Positions 7,267 to 13,984 of a DNA stretch of 14,053 bases are shown in pieces. Both the position numbers and the translations under genes were made by a program. The DNA is taken from positions 1-14,053 of the forward strand of contig JADFVM010000048.1 of assembly GCA_015222555.1 (NCBI GenBank). The letters are read 5' to 3'. The notes beneath the pieces are model-generated. The model was not told the origin of the DNA, made no database searches, and worked only from the letters and a program-made list of their open reading frames with translations. The DNA comes from Pseudomonadota bacterium (GTDB taxonomy: Bacteria > Desulfobacterota > JADFVX01). How positions within the stretch are numbered: position 1 is the first letter of the stretch; every line of letters starts with the position of its first letter.

Positions 7267-8061
7267 CTATTCTTTGAAAATCACTTTAAAGAAACTCTGC
7301 ATATCTGTCCAGGATTGTTGATCGGCCTCCGCATTATAAGCAAGGGGGAGCTTAAATCTCCTGGCAAAGCTGTCGGCCTCCGGATTTGTGAAGCTGTGCA
7401 GGGCATTCTTATATGAAAGAAATCTGAAGTTTACCTCTGCTTCCTTCATTTCTTTTTTAAAAGCCGTGATTTGTTCTGGTGTAACGAATTTGTCTTCCGC
7501 GCCGTGGCAGACTAAAATGGCCGCTTTGACTTTACCTTTTTTAGCCGGTATATTGGTAGCGTAACTGCCGTGAAAACTGACAACGCCATCCAGATCAATG
7601 CCAAGCCGGGCCATGTGCAAGACCACACCGCCGCCGAAACAGTAACCGATGGCCGCAACTTTTGAGCTATCCGTTGTTTTGTGTCTTTTCAACGATTCCA
7701 GCGCAGCCATGAATCTTGCCTTGGCCGAGGCCATATTTTTCATGACCTCTGAAGAAAATTTCCCCGCTTCTTCGGGATGGGCGGCCTGTTTTCCGTCACC
7801 ATACATATCGACAGCCAGCGCGGTATAACCCAGTTCAGCTAACATTCTAGCCCGTTTGCGTGCGTAATCATTATGCCCCCACCATTCATGAACAACAAGT
7901 ACACCGGGACGCTTTTTCTTCAATGAATCATCGTAGGCAAGGTAGCCTTTCAAGGTTACTCCCTCTGCGTCATACATTACTTCTTCTGCCTGGATTGCGG
8001 CATAAACTTGAGAAGAGCCAAGCACGAACAGAGATATTAAAATCATGATAATTGTTTTCAT
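7267..8061 (-). CDS. Exported dienelactone-hydrolase-family alpha/beta hydrolase
   Basis: Alpha/beta hydrolase of the dienelactone hydrolase (DLH) family. Residues 1-21 are a signal peptide (short basic start, hydrophobic ILISLFVLGSS, likely cleavage after VYA), so the mature enzyme should be periplasmic or secreted. The nucleophile is Cys141 in GYCFGGGVV, the acid Asp190 in GAEDKFVT, and the base His222 in NALHSFTNPEAD. VLVVHEWWG and DMYGDGKQA are also typical. AGGAGGG (8066-8072 on the + strand) lies just upstream of the ATG. It is convergent with rho and stands alone. True DLH is cytoplasmic and acts in chlorocatechol breakdown; exported relatives have varied ester or lactone substrates, so the substrate is unknown. 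Length of 264 fits. Confidence 0.93.
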   Translation of the reverse strand: MKTIIMILISLFVLGSSQVYAAIQAEEVMYDAEGVTLKGYLAYDDSLKKKRPGVLVVHEWWGHNDYARKRARMLAELGYTALAVDMYGDGKQAAHPEEAGKFSSEVMKNMASAKARFMAALESLKRHKTTDSSKVAAIGYCFGGGVVLHMARLGIDLDGVVSFHGSYATNIPAKKGKVKAAILVCHGAEDKFVTPEQITAFKKEMKEAEVNFRFLSYKNALHSFTNPEADSFARRFKLPLAYNAEADQQSWTDMQSFFKVIFKE

Positions 8062-8256
8062 TGAACCCTCCTGATTATTTTCAGTTAAATTAAAGCCCTT
8101 TTCCCTTACAGGTTATTTTTTGATGATTTACTACACGAAAAGATCCAAAATAAACATTCTATTAACTGTAACAGAGTTTTCGGTAACTGCAAGTTAAGGG
8201 GCCAGATCTTACCTGACAAGATGGTTGTGATTCCTTCCCAAATGTTTTACCTTTCC

Positions 8257-8265
8257 TGCTATAAT
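8257..8265 (+). promoter_or_regulatory. Candidate extended -10 promoter
   Basis: TGCTATAAT is a perfect extended -10 (TGnTATAAT). No good -35 hexamer lies 16-18 bases upstream, as is common for extended -10 promoters. It would start a transcript roughly 280 bases before the membrane protein gene at 8553, running through the large palindrome. Sequence match only. Confidence 0.4.
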
Positions 8266-8363
8266 TAGTGATTGGCCTATGCGTATTCACTATTAGTCAG
8301 TCCAGGTAGTTTAGGGGGTGGTTTGACTCTGGTAATGCTTTTATCCTAAAAACCTCAGATAAA

Positions 8364-8480
8364 CATAGATAAGTTATGATTATCACATAAAAATCTCTTA
8401 TGGAATTTTTAAACACAAAGGTTAAACCTTTCTTTGATCTAAAGCTCTGAAAAATCATAATAAATCAGTGCTTATCTGTG
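8364..8480. repeat. Nested imperfect palindrome, ~117 bases
   Basis: Outer arms CATAGATAAG (8364-8373) and CTTATCTGTG (8471-8480) match at nine of ten positions. Directly inside on the left, TTATGATT (8374-8381) pairs with AATCATAA (8453-8460). The centre is a perfect seven-base palindrome AAAGGTT-A-AACCTTT (8417-8431). The arms share nearly one centre, so the whole could fold as an imperfect cruciform or long hairpin. The outer wording (TTATCTGTGTCC) resembles dispersed repeats I recall from many genomes. It is probably a decayed miniature element or dispersed repeat. Confidence 0.55.
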
Positions 8481-8552
8481 TCCAAGTGCTTTTTCAGGTT
8501 TATATGTAGTAGTCAAAATCATGAACAAGAACATTAAATTCAGAGGTAGCTA

Positions 8553-9326
8553 TTGAATAAGTTTGAAGTCTGTATTAGAGGACAAAACTTTCTAATAAAA
8601 ACAGACAATAAAGTGAAAAAAAATGGTTTTTATGCCGCTAGAAGTATCGAAGCAAGAGATATGTCATCTGCTGTGGATCTTGCTATGGATTCATTCAGGG
8701 CTGAACTTGGAAATTCAGTTCGGAATGATAAATCTGACCCCCCGGTGCTGAATGTTGTAGAGGTTAATGAGGTTTATTATTTTCAGGAAAACATGATTGT
8801 AGAGAATATGGTCGTTCCTACAACGGGTTTTCTTTGGGATAAGGAAGATGAAAGCAAACCTGTACGCTCATGGAAGTGGAGCATAGGTCAAGGGATAGGG
8901 GAAAAAGATTTTCACATCCATTCCATGCTACTTCACTTTACAAATGCCCTCTATCCCGTTGCAATGCTATTCATGTTTCTATTTCTTATCTTCAGGAAGG
9001 ATTCATTCCAGCAAACCTATTTTTATCTTATGGTGCTGGCAACATTAAGTGCGCCTGTCTCCTATCTGTCAGGTATCTTTGAATGGAAAAAAAGATACCA
9101 GGGGGCGATGGTAGCGATATTTTTAGTAAAGGTGAAATACGGGCTGGTGATATTCTTTATCGGAGGATGTTGTACACTTTGGTACTACCTTAATCCCGGT
9201 GTTCTCGAAGGAGGGATTCTTCTCACGGTAGCCTTCGTTATACTCAACCTGACCATTTTGCCGCCATTGATATATCTGGGGCATCTTGGTGGAATAATTG
9301 TATATGAGGATATGGAGAAAGTTTAA
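8553..9326 (+). CDS. DUF2231-like four-helix membrane protein with extra N-terminal domain
   Basis: 257 residues in two parts. Residues 1-~115 form a soluble alpha/beta domain (FEVCIRGQNFLI, NGFYAARSIEARDMSSAVDLAM, then VVEVNEVYYF) that I do not recognise as a named family. Residues ~118-257 hold four predicted transmembrane helices (~126-147, 155-175, 195-213, 220-243) that look like a DUF2231 domain: HIHSMLLHF entry, SGIFEWKKRYQGA after helix 2, and GHLGGIIVYED at the end. His121, His123, His128 and His244 lie at membrane edges and could bind heme or metal, which is speculation. Translation starts at a TTG with AGAGGT upstream. Only 12 bases separate it from the LysR gene, so the two are co-transcribed and the regulator may act on this unit. 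Function unknown; the DUF2231 call is from memory. Confidence 0.85.
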   Translation: MNKFEVCIRGQNFLIKTDNKVKKNGFYAARSIEARDMSSAVDLAMDSFRAELGNSVRNDKSDPPVLNVVEVNEVYYFQENMIVENMVVPTTGFLWDKEDESKPVRSWKWSIGQGIGEKDFHIHSMLLHFTNALYPVAMLFMFLFLIFRKDSFQQTYFYLMVLATLSAPVSYLSGIFEWKKRYQGAMVAIFLVKVKYGLVIFFIGGCCTLWYYLNPGVLEGGILLTVAFVILNLTILPPLIYLGHLGGIIVYEDMEKV

Positions 9327-9338
9327 GGACAACGTTTT

Positions 9339-10220
9339 ATGGCTCTTCGATATTTAAATGTTTTTTGCAAGGTATATAAAAAGAGAAGTTTTTCGCAAGC
9401 GGCAGAAGAACTTCTACTTACTCAACCTACTGTGAGCAGTCATATCAAGGCACTTGAAGATGATCTCCAGCTAAAACTTTTCGACAGGCTAAGCAGGGAG
9501 ATTGCCCCCACTAAGGCCGGCGATATTTTATATGCTTATGCTAAAGATATAGAAGGGCTCAAAAGCTCGGCGGAACAAGCCCTTGCAAGGTATTCCGGCG
9601 AGATGAGAGGAACTCTGGATATGGGAGGAAGTACAATACCCGGCGAATTTCTCCTTCCATCACTTATTGGAAAGTTCAAAAGCAAATATCCCGAGGTGAG
9701 GGCTAACTTGCGCATAGGGGATACGAAGGTCATCGCTGAGATGGTCATGAATGGAAAAATTGAGCTGGGCCTGGTCGGTGCAAGGGTTGATGATGACCGC
9801 ATTGAGAGTAGTATCCTCACCACCGATGAGCTGGTTTTAATTGCCCCCTCATCTTATAAAACAGGCAAGATTTCAGTGGAAGAATTCAAAACCATTCCGC
9901 TCATTTTCAGGGAAAATGGGTCAGGTTCAAGGCGGGCGCTGGAAGAAGGGATAAAAAAAAGTGGCTTCACAAGCGCAGATCTGAATATTGTTGCGGAAAT
10001 GGGCTCTACGGAAGCGGTAAAGCGGGCAGTCAAATCAGGTATCGGTCTTTCCATTGTTTCCAGCCTGTCCATTGAAGATGAACTTAAAATGGCTTCCCTA
10101 AAGGTTATAAAGATGAAGGGGCTTCCTATCGTAAGGAACCTCTATATTATTTCCCACCGTCTCAGGAATAAAAGTCCCCTCTGTCAGACTTTCCTGGATT
10201 TTCTTTCAAGTCAGGCCTGA
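9339..10220 (+). CDS. LysR-family transcriptional regulator
   Basis: DNA-binding regulator with an N-terminal winged helix-turn-helix (residues ~1-62: SFSQAAEELLLTQPTVSSHIKALEDDLQLKLFDR) followed by a periplasmic-binding-protein-like co-inducer domain (~90-290: GTLDMGGSTIPGEFLLPSLIGKF, ELGLVGARV, DELVLIAPS, RENGSGSRRALEEG, KRAVKSGIGLSIVSS). The STIPGE and ENGSGSR patterns resemble the CysB/CysL-type branch and a deltaproteobacterial group annotated as selenium-metabolism-associated LysR regulators. That finer placement is from memory and uncertain; no selenium gene is in view. AAGGA lies ten bases before the ATG. It is the second gene of a unit with the DUF2231-like protein rather than divergent from its target, which is less usual for LysR genes. 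293 residues, intact. Confidence 0.94.
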   Translation: MALRYLNVFCKVYKKRSFSQAAEELLLTQPTVSSHIKALEDDLQLKLFDRLSREIAPTKAGDILYAYAKDIEGLKSSAEQALARYSGEMRGTLDMGGSTIPGEFLLPSLIGKFKSKYPEVRANLRIGDTKVIAEMVMNGKIELGLVGARVDDDRIESSILTTDELVLIAPSSYKTGKISVEEFKTIPLIFRENGSGSRRALEEGIKKSGFTSADLNIVAEMGSTEAVKRAVKSGIGLSIVSSLSIEDELKMASLKVIKMKGLPIVRNLYIISHRLRNKSPLCQTFLDFLSSQA

Positions 10221-10299
10221 ATAGGTCAGAAAATCTATCTCAGTGCTAATCCATTCATAATCTGTATGCCTGCAACGCATATTCATAGACATTATCAAT

Positions 10300-10328
10300 T
10301 TGACTTAATGGCAACTGCGTGCAACAAT
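10300..10328 (+). promoter_or_regulatory. Candidate promoter for porin/transglutaminase unit
   Basis: TTGACT (10300-10305), 17 bases, then AACAAT (10323-10328, four of six). The region also holds GCAAC words at three places (around 10272, 10311 and 10321) and an AT-rich CATTATCAATTTGAC segment, which could carry a regulator site (LysR or Fur); neither matches a consensus well. Low certainty. Confidence 0.35.
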
Positions 10329-10364
10329 TACGTTCGAATAAAAAACAGACAGGAGGTTAGTTAA

Positions 10365-11303
10365 ATGAAAATTTGTATCGCTATATTATTCTTTATTTTT
10401 ATGGCTGTTCCGGCAATGGCCGAAGATGATCTTAAAATCAGTGGTGTAATTGAGGTTCATTACAGGTATAGCCATGACCTCTATGCGAATGAAGGAGATG
10501 ACAAGTTTCTGCCAGAAGAACTTTACCTTCAGTTTGAAAAAAACATTGAAAATAATATAGGGGCTCTGATTAAACTTGACGGTTCGGATATGAATAACAA
10601 CTCCGCGACACATAAGTATGTTGAAGAGGCACAGGTTATATTCAGGAATGTTGGGAACAAGCCTTTGACCCTTATTGTTGGCAAAGATGAAATGCCATTC
10701 GGCCAGGACTATGAAAGATTTCTTCTGAGTTCAAGGACTCATGGCCTTGAGATAGATAAAGTGTGGGGAATTCACGGCAATTACGAATTAAAAGGCGTAG
10801 GTTCTCTGGCTGCTGCAATTTTTGAAAAAGACGCGGAAAACAATGAGGATGTCGGGTTGAAAGACAGCTTTACTGTAAGAGCACAGACAAGTGACCTTCT
10901 TGAAGGGCTTTTTGTTGAGGCATCGCTGGCTATGCTGGGAAAAGATGCCAGCAAGGCGGAAGATGATGAAATTAGGCTCAATGCAGGCGCAAGCTTCAAA
11001 ATGGCAGCCCTTACATTTCACGGTGAATTTACACTGATTGCGGACTATGACAATTCTCCCGGCAGGGACCTTGCCGTCCTTCAGTTCGGAGCTGATTACC
11101 GGCTAAACGAATTGCTTCTTAAGGCAAGAATAGAGAACAGTGATGACGATCTGGCTAATCAGGAAGAGTTGCGTGCTGCTGTAGGCGCATCTTACTATTT
11201 GAGCAGCAAGACCTTTGTGGCACTTGAATACGAAAAGGTATCCAAGGAGGGAGCAGGAATGGATTCTGACGAGATTCTGGCTGGCGGCAGCTTTAAATTT
11301 TAA
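10365..11303 (+). CDS. Outer-membrane beta-barrel porin, LbtU-like
   Basis: 312 residues. Residues 1-19 are a signal peptide (hydrophobic AILFFIFMAV, cleavage after AMA). The mature chain is rich in alternating strands and ends in Phe (GGSFKF), the classic C-terminal outer-membrane insertion signal. The pattern ENNIGALIKLDGSD, followed by LIVGKDEMPFGQDYERF and THGLEIDKVWG, resembles the LbtU family of siderophore-linked porins (named for legiobactin uptake in Legionella), though similar barrels occur with unknown cargo. No plug or TonB box is visible, so it is not a TonB receptor. AGGAGG stands before the ATG. The transglutaminase-like gene follows after 22 bases, indicating an operon. The barrel call is firm; the LbtU label is moderate and the substrate is unknown. 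Confidence 0.88.
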   Translation: MKICIAILFFIFMAVPAMAEDDLKISGVIEVHYRYSHDLYANEGDDKFLPEELYLQFEKNIENNIGALIKLDGSDMNNNSATHKYVEEAQVIFRNVGNKPLTLIVGKDEMPFGQDYERFLLSSRTHGLEIDKVWGIHGNYELKGVGSLAAAIFEKDAENNEDVGLKDSFTVRAQTSDLLEGLFVEASLAMLGKDASKAEDDEIRLNAGASFKMAALTFHGEFTLIADYDNSPGRDLAVLQFGADYRLNELLLKARIENSDDDLANQEELRAAVGASYYLSSKTFVALEYEKVSKEGAGMDSDEILAGGSFKF

Positions 11304-11325
11304 TATTTTATGGGGTTTTATCAAG

Positions 11326-12327
11326 ATGAGTAGAAAAATTGTAGCCGCTCTTATTGCAGTTGTTTGTATTGCGATGCCCGACTACATCCAGGCCGCAAAG
11401 GCCAAGAACAGAACCTTTCAAATGTCCTATACCGTCAAGGTAAAAGGGATTCCTTCCGATGCCAAGGATGTAGATGTATGGCTGCCCTACCCGACCAATG
11501 ATGAAGCCCAGGAAATTCTGGAGATGAACGTGAAGAGTCCCTATCCGACAAAGGTCAACTATGACAAGGAGTTTGGCAACGGGATTCTCTATGTTAAGCC
11601 CATGCCTGGTGCCGAGGACTTTGAGGTCAAGATGACCTTTAAAGTCAAACGGGATGAAATCAGAAATAAAAAACTCAAGAATTCTAGTGCAAATCTGGGA
11701 GATATGGGGCCTTACTACCGTTACCTTACCCCATCCAAATATGCCGTTATTAATGATACCCTAAAGAAATTTGCGGCCCAGGCCACAAAGGGAAAGAGGG
11801 GTAATGTTGCAAAAGCGAAAGGTGCCTATGATTTTATCCTCGACAAGATGGCTTACAATAAGAGCATTCCCGGCTGGGGCAAGGGGGATGTAAATCGCCT
11901 TTGTCTGACCATTTCTGGTGGCAAGGAGGGAACGGGTAACTGCACCGATTTTCACTCTTTCTTTGGCTCCATAATGCGTACCCAGGGCATTCCCGTCGTC
12001 TTTGAAATGGGTTTTCCACTTAAGCCGGGCAAAGACCAGGTGGCACCTAAAAAGGGGGGCTACCACTGCTGGGCCAAGTTTTACGTGCCGGGCAAGGGAT
12101 GGGTTCCCGTAGATATTTCCGAGGCCGACAAGGATCCGAAAAAAACGGATTACTTCTTCGGTTCCATCTGTGAAAACAGGGTGAAATTCAGCAGAGGGCG
12201 GGATATTCTCCTCGAACCCAACCAGAGGGGGGGAAGGCTGAACTACTTTGGCCCCGATCCTTACATTGAAGTGGATGGTGTATCCTTCAACGGGTTTGAA
12301 AGAACGATCGCCTATAAGGATATTTAG
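11326..12327 (+). CDS. Periplasmic transglutaminase-like cysteine protease-fold protein
   Basis: Counted from the ATG at 11326 it has 333 residues and begins with a signal peptide (basic MSRK, hydrophobic AALIAVVCIAM, likely cut near QAA). The reading frame stays open upstream to a GTG at 11215, but that would bury the signal peptide inside the porin gene, so the later start is preferred. Residues ~30-110 are a beta-rich N-terminal domain, and ~160-300 the transglutaminase core. The triad is visible: Cys206 in GTGNCTDFHS, His247 in GYHCWAKFY and Asp263 in WVPVDISEA. Bacterial members hydrolyse or cross-link amide bonds, often as proteases or in cell-envelope maturation. Four Gs at 11312-11315 are a weak ribosome site. 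It is paired with the porin and closed by a terminator. The exact substrate is unknown. Confidence 0.92.
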   Translation: MSRKIVAALIAVVCIAMPDYIQAAKAKNRTFQMSYTVKVKGIPSDAKDVDVWLPYPTNDEAQEILEMNVKSPYPTKVNYDKEFGNGILYVKPMPGAEDFEVKMTFKVKRDEIRNKKLKNSSANLGDMGPYYRYLTPSKYAVINDTLKKFAAQATKGKRGNVAKAKGAYDFILDKMAYNKSIPGWGKGDVNRLCLTISGGKEGTGNCTDFHSFFGSIMRTQGIPVVFEMGFPLKPGKDQVAPKKGGYHCWAKFYVPGKGWVPVDISEADKDPKKTDYFFGSICENRVKFSRGRDILLEPNQRGGRLNYFGPDPYIEVDGVSFNGFERTIAYKDI

Positions 12328-12382
12328 CATCAAACAGGTAAGGCTTCTTTGTTAAAAACTTTTTATCTTCCTTAATGTTTAT

Positions 12383-12413
12383 GGGGCGACTTTCTCGGTC
12401 GCCCCTTTTTTTT
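12383..12413 (+). terminator. Rho-independent terminator after transglutaminase-like gene
   Basis: Perfect eight-base GC-rich stem GGGGCGAC (12383-12390) and GTCGCCCC (12398-12405), seven-base loop, then eight Ts (12406-12413). It lies 55 bases past the stop and closes the porin/transglutaminase unit. Confidence 0.95.
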
Positions 12414-12461
12414 GCGGAAAAACCTGCATCGAGTTTTCAACTTCCACCCGATAATTTGACC

Positions 12462-12491
12462 TGCTTTGTATCGGTGAATCACTGCAAAGCA
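12462..12491. promoter_or_regulatory. Inverted repeat upstream of SOD promoter
   Basis: TGCTTTG (12462-12468) and CAAAGCA (12485-12491) are perfect seven-base arms around a 16-base spacer, 19 bases upstream of the SOD -35 candidate. The position suits an activator or repressor site; no known consensus is matched. Confidence 0.35.
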
Positions 12492-12510
12492 TAGTTTCAT
12501 GACCTCTTCC

Positions 12511-12538
12511 TTGACAATACTTAATTCCCTGATAAAGT
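12511..12538 (+). promoter_or_regulatory. Candidate sigma-70 promoter for SOD
   Basis: A perfect TTGACA (12511-12516) is followed after 16 bases by TAAAGT (12533-12538, four of six). It sits about 50 bases before the SOD start, after an upstream terminator, so it is the natural promoter for the gene. Confidence 0.55.
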
Positions 12539-12586
12539 TTACAGTAGAAAGAAATTCTAAAAACCGTAATCAGGAGGGGGAATATC

Positions 12587-13207
12587 ATGGCGATTACATT
12601 ACCGGAACTACCATATCCTAAAAATGCACTGGAACCCTACATAAGCGAGCGAACGCTTGAATTTCATTATGGCAAACATCACAGCGCTTACGTGACCAAG
12701 CTGGATGGTCTTATTTCGGGCACAGATCTGGAGAGTGAAAACCTGGAGACGATTGTCAAGAAATCGGCAGGTGATGCTTCAAGGGTTCTGATTTTTAATA
12801 ATGCCGCACAAGTCTGGAATCACAGCTTTTACTGGCAATGCATGAAGGCAGGCGGCGGTGGCGCCCCGTCAGGAGAGCTTAATGAAAAAATTGAAAGTGA
12901 TCTGGGCAGTCTGATTAATTTTATTGAGGAATTTAAAACGGCCGCCGCCACTCAATTCGGAAGCGGATGGGCATGGCTCGTTCTTGATGAGGGCCGACTG
13001 AAGGTGACAAAAACACCTAATGCCGATACTCCTCTTGCCTATGGGCAAAAGGCATTGCTCACTATCGATGTGTGGGAACATGCCTACTATCTTGATTATC
13101 AGAACAGACGACCCGATTACATAAATACCTTTCTTGAAAAGCTGGTAAACTGGGACTTTGTGGCAGCTAACCTGTCCGGCTCTATGTCAGCAGCGGTTGC
13201 GATGTAG
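12587..13207 (+). CDS. sodB: Superoxide dismutase, Fe type
   Basis: Converts superoxide to oxygen and hydrogen peroxide in the cytoplasm. Metal ligands are visible: His27 (LEFHYGKHH), His79 (QVWNHSFYW), Asp161 and His165 (DVWEHAYYLDY). Gln75 in FNNAAQVWNH, together with Ala122-Thr123 rather than a late Gln/His, marks the Fe-dependent branch; cambialistic use of Mn cannot be excluded. There is no signal peptide. Relative to E. coli SodB, residues ~62-68 (GDASRVL) include a short insertion before IFNNAA, as in several other bacterial FeSODs, and the C-terminus carries a short Ala/Ser-rich tail. AGGAGG at 12572-12577 precedes the ATG. Own promoter and own terminator make it a single-gene unit. 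In a presumed anaerobe it would serve defence against transient oxygen. Confidence 0.98.
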   Translation: MAITLPELPYPKNALEPYISERTLEFHYGKHHSAYVTKLDGLISGTDLESENLETIVKKSAGDASRVLIFNNAAQVWNHSFYWQCMKAGGGGAPSGELNEKIESDLGSLINFIEEFKTAAATQFGSGWAWLVLDEGRLKVTKTPNADTPLAYGQKALLTIDVWEHAYYLDYQNRRPDYINTFLEKLVNWDFVAANLSGSMSAAVAM

Positions 13208-13237
13208 TTATTAGAGGGATGAGTTTTTTGATGAGGG

Positions 13238-13269
13238 CGGAGTCTTCAAAGGGAGGCTCCGTTTTTTTT
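13238..13269 (+). terminator. Rho-independent terminator after SOD
   Basis: A ten-pair stem (13238-13247 with 13252-13261, two G-U pairs in RNA), AAAG tetraloop and eight Ts (13262-13269). It starts about 30 bases after the SOD stop. Confidence 0.9.
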
Positions 13270-13356
13270 ATTGAAAGTTTCGATTCTTGAATAAGGGCAG
13301 AGCAATGCTACGTCTCTTGGATATTGTCATTTAATGGCAATTGGGAAGGTTTCCTG

Positions 13357-13390
13357 CTGGCCTTCACTATTCTTTCCCTTTCAAGGCCAG
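13357..13390. repeat. Inverted repeat spanning the thioesterase stop codon
   Basis: Perfect eight-base arms CTGGCCTT (13357-13364) and AAGGCCAG (13383-13390) with an 18-base loop that contains the stop codon of the - strand thioesterase. There is no T run beyond it on the - strand, so it is not a standard terminator. It may protect or pause the transcript end, or be chance. Confidence 0.45.
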
Positions 13391-13846
13391 TCTCATCTCT
13401 TTTCTTTCTTTCGCTGCTTTATTACGTCGCTTTTCCTCATCTGAAAGCAGAATAAGTGGAGGGACCGCCGTTGGCAATCCATTTTCATCGAGTGCCACAA
13501 AGGTGAGAAAGGCTGATGCCGTATGAAGGGTTTTCCCCTTTAACAGATTCTCTGCCTCTACGCGGACGCCTATTTCCATTGACGTTTTCCCTACAAAGTT
13601 AAGGCTTGCTTTCAATGTGAGGAGATCGCCCACATAGACGGGGTGAAAGAAATCAATTCTGTCGAGCGACGCCGTAACGACATTTTTTCGTGCATGGCGA
13701 CAGGCGACGACACCGGCTGTAGTGTCAATGTGCTTCATAATCAGTCCACCATGCACATTGCCGGCCTGGTTTGCATCCAGGGGCATCATGACATGTGAAT
13801 GGGTGACACTGCTTTCAGAAACTTTCTTTCCTTCCATTGGGCGCAC
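13367..13846 (-). CDS. YciA-like hotdog-fold acyl-CoA thioesterase
   Basis: Hydrolyses acyl-CoA to free acid and CoA. A single hotdog domain spans residues ~12-125: DANQAGNVHGGLIMKHIDTTAGVVA holds the conserved HGG turn (His32-Gly33-Gly34) and the catalytic Asp41. SLDRIDFFHPVYVGDLLTLKASLNFVGKTSMEIGVRV forms the following strands, typical of the YciA/ACOT branch. A charged, Lys/Arg-rich C-terminal tail (EEKRRNKAAKERKEMR) follows. The start shown is a GTG; an ATG three codons later (13837) is equally possible, and neither has a clear ribosome site. 159 residues, cytosolic. It stands alone on this strand within the window. Chain-length preference is not evident. Confidence 0.93.
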   Translation of the reverse strand: MRPMEGKKVSESSVTHSHVMMPLDANQAGNVHGGLIMKHIDTTAGVVACRHARKNVVTASLDRIDFFHPVYVGDLLTLKASLNFVGKTSMEIGVRVEAENLLKGKTLHTASAFLTFVALDENGLPTAVPPLILLSDEEKRRNKAAKERKEMRLALKGKE

Positions 13847-13888
13847 TCGTCATTAATGTATCTTGAACTGTTTATTCAGTACATGGAA

Positions 13889-13917
13889 AGATTAATACTG
13901 AAAGAGGGTGATGTCAA
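13889..13917 (-). promoter_or_regulatory. Candidate promoter for thioesterase gene
   Basis: On the - strand a perfect TTGACA (13917-13912) is followed after 17 bases by TAATCT (13894-13889, three of six), about 45 bases before the gene. The -35 is good and the -10 poor. Confidence 0.4.
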
Positions 13918-13984
13918 GTATGATGAGATAGTCCGCTCCTGATTAAGAGGTGACGATTTTTCTTCATAAATGATTCTATTCTCC

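Larger units (their letters stand above)
8062..8552. other. Long non-coding stretch between divergent genes
   Basis: Separates the - strand hydrolase from the + strand membrane protein. No gene is seen in any frame. It contains the hydrolase ribosome site, the extended -10 candidate, and the nested palindrome at 8364-8480. The remainder shows no recognisable RNA gene or regulatory motif. Confidence 0.6.

Noticed and set aside
7238..7273. AGAATAG/CTATTCT inverted repeat between convergent rho and hydrolase genes
   Set aside because: The seven-base AT-rich stem with a 22-base loop is too weak for a bidirectional terminator and may be chance.
8323..8347. TTGACT followed by TATCCT as a promoter
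   Set aside because: The spacing is only 13 bases, too short for a sigma-70 promoter.
11215..11325. Upstream extension of the transglutaminase-like gene to a GTG within the porin gene
   Set aside because: It would place 37 residues before a clear signal peptide and overlap the porin; the ATG at 11326 is the sensible start.
11761..12333. 190-residue open frame on the - strand opposite the transglutaminase-like gene
   Set aside because: Antisense to a gene with an intact catalytic triad, and shows no recognisable domain.
13341..13526. 61-residue open frame on the + strand
   Set aside because: Antisense to the 3' part of the thioesterase gene with no ribosome site or motif.
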